Source: an uncultured Alistipes sp. (GTDB lineage Bacteria > Bacteroidota > Bacteroidia > Bacteroidales > Rikenellaceae). Taken from it: a stretch of 47,031 bases of DNA. Shown here piece after piece: positions 41,550 through 47,031 of the stretch; position 1 is the stretch's first letter; the number at the start of each line of letters is the position of its first letter. The notes beneath the pieces are model-generated. The model had not been told where the DNA came from, did no database searches, and saw only the letters and a list, made by a program, of their open reading frames with translations. The position numbers were made by a program, and so were the translations under genes. The DNA lies in contig CALBKP010000093.1 of the NCBI GenBank assembly GCA_937895825.1, positions 1-47,031 of the forward strand. The letters run 5' to 3'.

Positions 41550-41960
41550 AAAATACCAGAATCTATCACCACTCCTCTTTGGGATATAGTTCTCAAGTAT
41601 ACACAATTTGTTATTTGTATCGTCTTGCGAATATTTAATGGCATATTGACCATCGAATACAATGGTTACATTTCGTGGTAGAAGATATTTTGCGTCATAT
41701 ATTATCTCCCTATGATCAGCATCATACTTTCCATCTCCACTTGTCATATGCGAACTCGAATCATAGTGTATAATTTCACCTGGGAATATCTCTATACCTG
41801 CAGCATGCTCCTCGGGAGCATATGAATCAAAATCGGTCATTAGAATATGGTGCGAGCTATTGTTGCAATACTTTATAGCAGCTCCTGCCGACAAGTCGCG
41901 ATCGCATGATACAAAGAGCAGAACAATGTAGAAAGGAATTAACTTAATAATCGTTTTCAT
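41487..41960 (-). CDS. Lipoprotein B of the shared-tail family
   Basis: A 157-residue lipoprotein (MKTIIKLIPFYIVLLFVSCD, lipobox LFVSC). The body has KYCNNSSHHILMTDFD and GIEIFPGEIIHYDSS, matching the C-N-S/H-x-I and PGE/PGD positions of genes A and C, and it ends YTFTDEDYAYAREHGEVVE. I choose the ATG at 41960; the longer reading to 41999 begins in a repeated spacer and lacks a signal peptide. A 9-codon remnant ORF just upstream (41986-42015) copies the first six codons of gene A. Function unknown. Confidence 0.75.
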   Translation of the reverse strand: MKTIIKLIPFYIVLLFVSCDRDLSAGAAIKYCNNSSHHILMTDFDSYAPEEHAAGIEIFPGEIIHYDSSSHMTSGDGKYDADHREIIYDAKYLLPRNVTIVFDGQYAIKYSQDDTNNKLCILENYIPKRSGDRFWYFTYTFTDEDYAYAREHGEVVE

Positions 41961-41985
41961 GGGACTTAATTTAATACTATTAATT

Positions 41986-42015
41986 TCATATAACACCAAA
42001 TAAATACTTCTTCAT
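41986..42015 (-). pseudogene. Remnant start of a lipoprotein A-like gene
   Basis: A 9-codon ORF (MKKYLFGVI, then TGA). The first six codons equal those of gene A and lie in the S2 repeat. It marks where an A-like gene was cut and replaced by the gene B coding region, 26 bp before the B start codon. Confidence 0.65.
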
Positions 42016-42050
42016 ATACGTAATTTTAGCATTGTATATATACTATAATT
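41997..42050. repeat. S2 repeat, copy 2
   Basis: Second copy of the 54-bp sequence found at 40206-40259. It ends at 42050, two bases before S1 copy 2 begins. Confidence 0.9.
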
Positions 42051-42052
42051 AA

Positions 42053-42216
42053 TACTTGAATTTTTCGATATTAACTATTAGCAAATAAAATTAATTTAGC
42101 CAAGAAAATACAAATAATATTGTGCAAATGTAATATAACACAAACAACTATTTCTATTCCACCACCTCGCCATACTCGCGGGCGTAGGCGTAATCCTCGT
42201 CGGTGAAGGTGTAGGT
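42053..42216. repeat. S1 repeat, copy 2
   Basis: Second copy of the 164-bp sequence at 41386-41549, including the shared-tail coding part of lipoprotein C. In copy 1 the sequence leads into lipoprotein D; here it leads straight into S2. Confidence 0.92.
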
Positions 42217-42654
42217 GTATACCCAGTCATCACTAAATGCATTGTACTCAATCTGATACGATGAAGTATCGCTCAATTCATATACCTCACCACTAAGTAC
42301 ATAATTGGGGGCAAAAGTGACTTTAGATATTATAGGAAGGGCGCATATACCAGCATAAAAATCCAACTCACGATCTTGTAGAATATCAGACTCATCCAAC
42401 GGTAAGGGAACTCTAACATAAGCGCCTCCCAACATTATACTTTCACCAGGTGATATTATAGCAACACCATGATCAAGATCCAAACCGAGTTCCCAATGAT
42501 TATTAGCCACAAATTCAATCGTAATGGGAGAGTAAGTCTCATTGCAATATTCAACCACGACACTATATGCAGGTTTCACGTAAACTGTATATTCACTACA
42601 TGAGGTCAGAAATAGCAATGTTATACCACATAAAACAACTAAAAATCTTCTCAT
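42154..42654 (-). CDS. Lipoprotein C of the shared-tail family
   Basis: A 166-residue lipoprotein (MRRFLVVLCGITLLFLTSCS, lipobox FLTSC). The body shows VEYCNETYSPITIEFV and ISPGESIMLGGAYV, the same landmarks as A and B but otherwise diverged. It ends YTFTDEDYAYAREYGEVVE, one residue different from the A/B tail. It is the first of the three tail genes on the minus strand and lies 107 bp after the metalloprotease gene. Function unknown; probably a surface or periplasmic lipoprotein. Confidence 0.75.
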   Translation of the reverse strand: MRRFLVVLCGITLLFLTSCSEYTVYVKPAYSVVVEYCNETYSPITIEFVANNHWELGLDLDHGVAIISPGESIMLGGAYVRVPLPLDESDILQDRELDFYAGICALPIISKVTFAPNYVLSGEVYELSDTSSYQIEYNAFSDDWVYTYTFTDEDYAYAREYGEVVE

Positions 42655-42761
42655 AATTATTAAAGGTTATATTTATATTTGGTGATCAACTTATCAAAAA
42701 GTTAGCATCATTTTCACAAAACAAAATATATAATAGCTTATAATGTTTGATTATATTTTAC

Positions 42762-44570
42762 CTAAGGCATAGGAGTAACGACAAAATTATTTAACCAAGT
42801 ATATGGTTTAAAGAAGTTAGACATAGTTATTGCATTAAGATTATATACCTCATTTTCTTCAGCAGTATTTGATAAACGAAATGCTAACAATTTATTTTTT
42901 ATTTGTAACAAATTTGCAGATTCAAAAACAAAATCTTCCATAATATCAGCAGGGATATTACTTATATCATCATCAGATAAATATACCTCGACCGACTCAT
43001 TATAATCCGGCTCAAGTCTATACATATCAAGTTGGTTATTCGAGTCATACAAATCAATAAATATCGGCAAATAATAGTTACTCTCTCTTATTGCATAATA
43101 TTGTCTATTAATGTCATCTGGCTCATCCCATAAATAAATAATATTTGACGTATCATTCTCTAAAGTATACTGTTGCTGGAATCCACGAGAAAATCCCATA
43201 TCTTGATATTCTTTTAGAGTTAAGTAGTACTCAACAAAATCTGCCCAACTCTCCTTTAGATTCCGATCAGCATCTTCATAAGCATTATGATCTATAGAGC
43301 AATGTGCCGAGTGACCAAGTTCGTGAAATAGCACTCCAATAATCTCATGAACCTTCATAGCTGTATGATTTACATCTCTAAATATCCAAATATCGCTCTG
43401 CACATTGATATCACACCGCCTATTGTAGTATATGCCTCCTGACATATAATTATCCTCATTTTCCCCATGAAAATATGATATCTTTAAATGCTCAACTGGG
43501 CGAGACAAACCGTAGGTATTACCATTAAACATACGATACACAGCGCGATGCATCGCCGCATATCTTACCGATTTGTAGGTATCATTAGCAATTTCGAGAT
43601 TCCATGCCCCCTTCTGCTCTGGACCACGATAGTGTGCCTGACCCACATATCCATCACGGAGATCCCAATCAGAACCTTCCCAAACAATTGAGTATTTGAC
43701 CTTCTTCTTAAAGCCTTTATCAAACTGGAAATAGCCGTCTGCATCAGTGTATGTATTTCGCGTAGTAAACCAACGTCTGACTCGAACCTTTACACCCTGC
43801 AACGGCACTTGTCCATCTACAATGTCATCATAGGCTGTGATGCGACCTGACGGATACCACTTATCGTTTGAGCCCATCGTACCGTTGCCATCTATCTCCT
43901 CATCCTCAAGGTTGCCAGTAAGTCTCATCGACTCATTTACAAGTAGCTCAATTGCCTCCTCATAGGACAATGTACCCGAGCGTGTGGCACAAGCAGATAT
44001 ATCTATGTCAAGATCTTCATCGGGGATATACAGTCGCTCCAAGACTTCAAAGTCTACATTCTCAGGTCGAGCAATAGTATTCCAAGCCAATGAATCAATA
44101 GACATATACTGATATGTGGGAACTGTATCGGGAAGCGAAGGATCGTGATATGATACTCGGCCAGACACCTCATAGTCCAACGGGTACTCATATATGTCAT
44201 AGTCGAGGTAACGTTGCTTAAGAAGTTGTAGCTCCTCTTCATTGTCAGGTTTAAACTTTACGTAGAAATGTGTTGTAGTGATATCATCCTCTTCAAGTCC
44301 CACATCCTCAAATACATCACTCATGCCATCGTATGCAAGTCGCATATTAACAACTGAGTAAGGATTTTCAAGTTTTCTAACAAGTGCCATATCGTCTACA
44401 ACTGATACAATTGGGCCAGTAGGAATAATATGCTCTATGGAATCGAGTGGCAGTAATGTTAGAGCACTCTGCTCTCGGAACTCTATGCCATCATCTTTTT
44501 GGCACGATACGGTTGCAAACGTAGCAAACATGATTACGACTGCAACAACAGAAAGGAATAATTTTCTCAT
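42762..44570 (-). CDS. Lipoprotein zinc-metalloprotease candidate
   Basis: A 602-residue lipoprotein (MRKLFLSVVAVVIMFATFAT, then VSC lipobox). A carboxypeptidase-regulatory-like Ig domain lies near 235-300 (GQVPLQGVKVRVRRW, DADGYFQFDKGF). The zinc motif HELGH at 416-420 sits in MKVHEIIGVLFHELGHSAHC, followed by KESWADFVEYYL, where Glu440 or Glu446 may be the third ligand (gluzincin-like). It looks like a surface peptidase of Bacteroidales, but I do not recognise the exact family. A TACTTTTG -7 box at 44604-44611 precedes it, and the lipoprotein array follows on the same strand. Confidence 0.78.
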   Translation of the reverse strand: MRKLFLSVVAVVIMFATFATVSCQKDDGIEFREQSALTLLPLDSIEHIIPTGPIVSVVDDMALVRKLENPYSVVNMRLAYDGMSDVFEDVGLEEDDITTTHFYVKFKPDNEEELQLLKQRYLDYDIYEYPLDYEVSGRVSYHDPSLPDTVPTYQYMSIDSLAWNTIARPENVDFEVLERLYIPDEDLDIDISACATRSGTLSYEEAIELLVNESMRLTGNLEDEEIDGNGTMGSNDKWYPSGRITAYDDIVDGQVPLQGVKVRVRRWFTTRNTYTDADGYFQFDKGFKKKVKYSIVWEGSDWDLRDGYVGQAHYRGPEQKGAWNLEIANDTYKSVRYAAMHRAVYRMFNGNTYGLSRPVEHLKISYFHGENEDNYMSGGIYYNRRCDINVQSDIWIFRDVNHTAMKVHEIIGVLFHELGHSAHCSIDHNAYEDADRNLKESWADFVEYYLTLKEYQDMGFSRGFQQQYTLENDTSNIIYLWDEPDDINRQYYAIRESNYYLPIFIDLYDSNNQLDMYRLEPDYNESVEVYLSDDDISNIPADIMEDFVFESANLLQIKNKLLAFRLSNTAEENEVYNLNAITMSNFFKPYTWLNNFVVTPMP

Positions 44571-44603
44571 AGTTGTTTAATTTATTTTAAATGATTTGAT
44601 GTA

Positions 44604-44611
44604 CAAAAGTA
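44604..44611 (-). promoter_or_regulatory. Predicted -7 box for the metalloprotease gene
   Basis: Minus-strand TACTTTTG, a full match to TAnnTTTG, 34-41 bp before the ATG at 44570. Confidence 0.5.
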
Positions 44612-44694
44612 ATAATAAAAGTGTATACAAGACATAATTTATAGGCATAATAATCTATCAATAGCATTACATAATTCGCTGTAAATCAAGAAAA

Positions 44695-44727
44695 TAAAAA
44701 AGTGGATAGACAAAAAAATCTATCCAC
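44695..44727 (-). terminator. Terminator after the membrane regulator gene
   Basis: A 9-bp stem (GTGGATAGA/TCTATCCAC at 44702-44710 and 44719-44727), with an A/T loop. On the minus strand it is followed by a T-rich tract. It lies about 90 bp after the stop of the 44817-45695 gene. Confidence 0.75.
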
Positions 44728-44816
44728 CGTAGCTGTCAATATGTAAATACCTGATAATCAGCAAGTAACAGGTTTTACACGCTAACTACTCACGAAACAC
44801 GCTGATTTTAAAGATG

Positions 44817-45695
44817 TTATGACAATGGAGATAAAAATTCCTCTTTGTACATAGAATTATTTTTATTAATCCTCTGCTTAAGTCGCGACTTTCTATTATA
44901 AACAACGTCTATATTTTCGCCAATAAAAATGCTAATTGCTCGCGACGAAAAACCTGCAACCATATATATATACAGGGTGTAATCCGAATCTTTGATATCT
45001 GGAAATTCGTTCTTGAATCGGACTAAAAGATTATCCTTATAGATATTTATAAAACTCTCAAGCTCCTTAATCATATTTTTATCCGAGCCCAAGCCATTAA
45101 CAAGTTTCATCACCTCTGTATATATCTTTTGCTTCTCATTCGCAGTGCCCTGATATTCATAGTATGCGCTACTTAGTTTGTCGATCGTAGCAAATCGCTG
45201 TTCAAATAGGCTATTGATAGCCTCATATAATTTTAAGTTTTCAGCTGTTTTTCTCTCTATCTCTTTGTCATAGCTATTCCGCAATGAGAGTGTCTCATCC
45301 TCTTTTGTTTGTAAGACATAACAAAGATTTGCTGCCAGGATAATGTCATTTTCAATCTCCTGCTTTTGTGATTTTATACGCTGATACGCAATGATAGATA
45401 CAAGTATAATAATAGACACAAGAACCACCACCACGATTGTTCTAATTGTTCTTCCGAATAGCATATTCTTCTCATATACCGTGTGCTCACAGTCGCGATA
45501 ATTTGTTACCGTCTCAATTACATTCTTGTTTACTACATGATCCTGATAATGATGCTCGTGTACAACTAACGACGAATAGGGGCACTCGCTTAGCATACTC
45601 TCAGCAATGGTCAACCTCTGCTTAACCTCTGCCGAGGTGCAGGAGTGGAGGAGCAAGAGTAGCACGACCGAAAAAATATATAATAATCGCCTCAT
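44817..45695 (-). CDS. Membrane-bound HTH regulator, shortened sensor part
   Basis: A 292-residue protein: signal/lipobox-like start MRRLLYIFSVVLLLLLHSC, a lone TPR-type helix (VKQRLTIAESMLSECPYSSL), one membrane span near 83-105 (IVVVVLVSIIILVSIIAY), a coiled coil near 105-180, and a C-terminal helix-turn-helix (GFSSRAISIFIGENIDVVYNRKSRLKQRI). This order matches Bacteroidales TPR-TM-coiled-coil-HTH regulators, which usually carry several TPRs and are much longer. Here the TPR array between about residues 42 and 48 is missing in frame. It probably senses little by itself. It is upstream of the lipoprotein block on the same strand and may control it. Confidence 0.7.
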   Translation of the reverse strand: MRRLLYIFSVVLLLLLHSCTSAEVKQRLTIAESMLSECPYSSLVVHEHHYQDHVVNKNVIETVTNYRDCEHTVYEKNMLFGRTIRTIVVVVLVSIIILVSIIAYQRIKSQKQEIENDIILAANLCYVLQTKEDETLSLRNSYDKEIERKTAENLKLYEAINSLFEQRFATIDKLSSAYYEYQGTANEKQKIYTEVMKLVNGLGSDKNMIKELESFINIYKDNLLVRFKNEFPDIKDSDYTLYIYMVAGFSSRAISIFIGENIDVVYNRKSRLKQRINKNNSMYKEEFLSPLS

Positions 45696-45735
45696 CTTTT
45701 CATTGGTTAGATGGACACATGCCTAATGTCTCGCA

Positions 45736-45743
45736 CAAAGTTA
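45736..45743 (-). promoter_or_regulatory. Predicted -7 box for the membrane regulator
   Basis: Minus-strand TAACTTTG, a full consensus match, 41-48 bp before the ATG at 45695; the -33 element is weak. Confidence 0.45.
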
Positions 45744-45876
45744 GACAAAATTTCACAAAACATCATATTGTCAAGCGCAAAAATCATAAAAACGGTGATT
45801 GTTTAGCGGCAATTTGATTGCTCACGCGGCGGCATGGCAAGGCTATTGCTTGAGCGTCGAGAAAACGACATAAGCT

Positions 45877-46227
45877 ATGAAGATAAACACCGGAAAGGGC
45901 TCTATGCCACTTGTGGCACTTGTGGCTATATGGTCGGTATCGGCCATAGTATCGCTCCCAGGGTTGGCCATATCGCCGATACTTGCGAAACTCGACTCCA
46001 TATTCCCGCACGCCAGCGAGCTCGAGGTCGAGATGCTCGAATCGCTGCCGTCGCTGATGATCATACCATTCATGCTACTCGCGGGACGGTGGTCTGTGCG
46101 CGGCAACAAACTGCAACTGCTCGTCATCGGCACGGCGATATTCCTACTCAGCGGCATGGGGTCGCTACTTTCACGTAGCCTCGTGGAGCTCATCATCTTA
46201 GGCGCGATAATGGGTATCGGTGCAGGC
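45877..46227 (+). CDS. MFS transporter, N-terminal part only (cut by a chimeric join)
   Basis: About 117 residues of a major facilitator transporter. TM1 is VALVAIWSVSAIVSLPGLAISPI, the loop 2-3 motif appears as ESLPSLMIIPFMLLAGRWSVRGNK, and TM3/TM4 follow (LLVIGTAIFLLSG, VELIILGAIMGIGAG). It stops looking like MFS after GIGAG, where an unrelated cysteine synthase sequence continues in the same frame. The native 3' two thirds of the gene are absent. It is divergent from the membrane regulator. Confidence 0.8.
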
Positions 46228-46470
46228 TTTGTGCCGAAAATCCTTGACACAAAAATTTATGACGAAATAATAACCGTTTCAACTGAAGATGCATATGCTT
46301 CATCAAAGAAAACGGTTAAGACGGAAGGTATTCTTGTGGGCATAAGCTCGGGTGCTGCTCTTCACGCGGCAACGGTTATCGCTTCAAGACCCGAAAACGC
46401 AGGCAAAAGAATAGTTGTTCTTCTGCCTGACGGCGGCGAAAGATATCTTTCAACCCCGATGTTTGAATAA
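46213..46470 (+). CDS. cysK: Cysteine synthase C-terminal fragment (foreign, 5' part missing)
   Basis: The last ~85 residues of an O-acetylserine sulfhydrylase. GIGAGFVPKILDTKIYDEII, the EGILVGISSGAALHAA segment and the closing RIVVLLPDGGERYLSTPMFE are all hallmark C-terminal CysK sequence. The catalytic lysine and PLP-binding parts are absent. The first codons coincide with the MFS motif GIGAG, giving an in-frame 197-residue ORF that is not a real protein. Base usage (AAA/GAA-rich, GGC-rich) differs from the Bacteroidales part. Confidence 0.85.
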   Translation, partial: GIGAGFVPKILDTKIYDEIITVSTEDAYASSKKTVKTEGILVGISSGAALHAATVIASRPENAGKRIVVLLPDGGERYLSTPMFE

Positions 46471-46578
46471 TCCGTATTACGGCAGACGAATTTACGCAGA
46501 TATAATAAAAATATAATCGGGTGTGGGCGTAGCCCACCCTGAATTCTTCACTTTTCATTATTAATTATTCATTAATAA

Positions 46579-46585
46579 AGAGGTG
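46579..46585 (+). promoter_or_regulatory. Classical Shine-Dalgarno sequence before rlmD
   Basis: AGAGGTG, 4 nt before the ATG at 46590. Strong Shine-Dalgarno sites are uncommon in Bacteroidetes and normal in Firmicutes, which agrees with a change of organism. Confidence 0.7.
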
Positions 46586-46589
46586 CAAT

Positions 46590-47031
46590 ATGTCACAGAC
46601 CTCAAACTTAAAAACAAACCCCGACGCCTGTCCGCTTGCCAAAAAATGCGGCGGCTGTCAGCTTCAGAATATGACCTATGACCGTCAGCTCAAATGGAAG
46701 CAGGCACGGTGTGAAATTCTGCTTAAAAGATTCGGCAAGGTTTCAAAAATCATCGGTATGGACGAGCCTTATCATTACCGCAACAAGGTGCAGGCGGCTT
46801 TCGGCAGAACAAAAAGCGGCAAAATCATCTCGGGTGTCTATCAGTCGGGCAGCCACAGAATTGTTTCTGTTGATTCGTGCATGACTGAGGATGAAATTGC
46901 AGATAAAATCATAGTCGATATCCGCAATATGATTCCCAAATTCAAAATCCGGACTTACGACGAGGATAAGGGTACGGGATTTTTGCGGCACGTGCTTGTA
47001 AAAAGAGGTTTCACAAGCGGTGAGGTTATGG
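46590..47031 (+). CDS. 23S rRNA (uracil-5-)-methyltransferase RlmD/RumA family, N-terminal part
   Basis: 147 codons from ATG 46590 to the window edge, with no stop. It starts MSQTSNLKTNPDACPLAKKCGG; CPLAKKCGGCQLQ gives the cysteines that bind an Fe-S cluster in this family. HYRNKVQAAFGRTKSGKIISGVYQSGSHRIV and GFLRHVLVKRGF are typical RumA sequence. The SAM-binding domain lies beyond the edge. It follows the cysK fragment by 119 bp and shares its Clostridia-like composition. Family members methylate U1939 or U747 of 23S rRNA; which one is not decidable here. Confidence 0.87.
   Translation, partial: MSQTSNLKTNPDACPLAKKCGGCQLQNMTYDRQLKWKQARCEILLKRFGKVSKIIGMDEPYHYRNKVQAAFGRTKSGKIISGVYQSGSHRIVSVDSCMTEDEIADKIIVDIRNMIPKFKIRTYDEDKGTGFLRHVLVKRGFTSGEVM

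Noticed and set aside
39736..45695. A prophage or integrative element
   Set aside because: No integrase, phage structural, mobilisation or att-like sequence was found; the block consists of lipoproteins, a peptidase and a regulator.
45834..46178. A 114-residue plus-strand ORF overlapping the MFS start
   Set aside because: Out-of-frame shadow of the MFS fragment; the translation has no family features.
45877..46470. A 197-residue MFS-cysteine synthase fusion protein
   Set aside because: The second part is only the CysK C-terminus without the PLP lysine, and the flanking downstream gene and Shine-Dalgarno are of another lineage. A chimeric join is far more likely.

Overview
The window reads as a gut Bacteroidales chromosome segment, most likely Rikenellaceae/Alistipes-like. 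This is inferred from protein families (DUF4293, DUF4199, DUF4251, a zinc-less sirtuin, a BT_3928-type DoxX protein, a plug-less outer-membrane barrel with a TPR partner) and from promoters of the Bacteroides type (TTTG - 19 nt - TAnnTTTG). Two things depart from that: an AT-rich accessory block at about 39.7-45.7 kb, and the last ~0.8 kb, which comes from a different organism.

Layout. 0-2.5 kb: methylmalonyl-CoA/propionate metabolism (carboxyltransferase start, epimerase, MeaB GTPase) with a small exported thioredoxin-fold protein. 2.5-5.8 kb: L,D-transpeptidase-like protein overlapping a sirtuin, a dicarboxylate/amino-acid symporter and a DUF4251 protein. 5.8-13.7 kb: a minus-strand run cvfB-methyltransferase-nitrilase-tauE-uvrA, head to head with uvrC. 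14.0-14.85 kb: an ECF sigma factor followed by an unannotated 48-residue ORF. 14.85-20.13 kb: a tight seven-gene minus-strand operon (mltG, DUF4199, GT2, DUF4293, thioesterase, UbiA-family prenyltransferase, EamA transporter). 20.18-20.28 kb: a plus-strand SRP RNA gene whose promoter is back to back with that of mltG. 20.3-25.7 kb: an envelope triad (TPR protein, outer-membrane barrel, Yip1-like membrane protein). 25.8-26.2 kb: an OsmC-like protein. 26.3-31.6 kb: an adaptor-RND-TolC efflux operon. 31.7-37.7 kb: sufBCDS-tmk-doxX. 38.2-39.5 kb: glyA.

The accessory block (39.7-45.7 kb) is the most unusual native region. It holds three paralogous lipoproteins with diverged bodies but an almost invariant 19-residue C-terminus, a two-domain lipocalin-like lipoprotein, a lipoprotein zinc metalloprotease candidate and a shortened membrane-bound HTH regulator. 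DNA repeats of 164 bp and 54 bp show that the block was rearranged by duplication and deletion; one junction sits at 42050-42053.

At about 46213-46227 an MFS transporter gene changes in frame into the C-terminus of cysteine synthase, at the shared motif GIGAG. It is followed by a Clostridia-like rlmD start with a classical Shine-Dalgarno sequence. This is best explained as a chimeric join (assembly or cloning) and not as a real fusion. I saw no tRNA, 5S/16S/23S rRNA, CRISPR array, transposase or integrase in the window.
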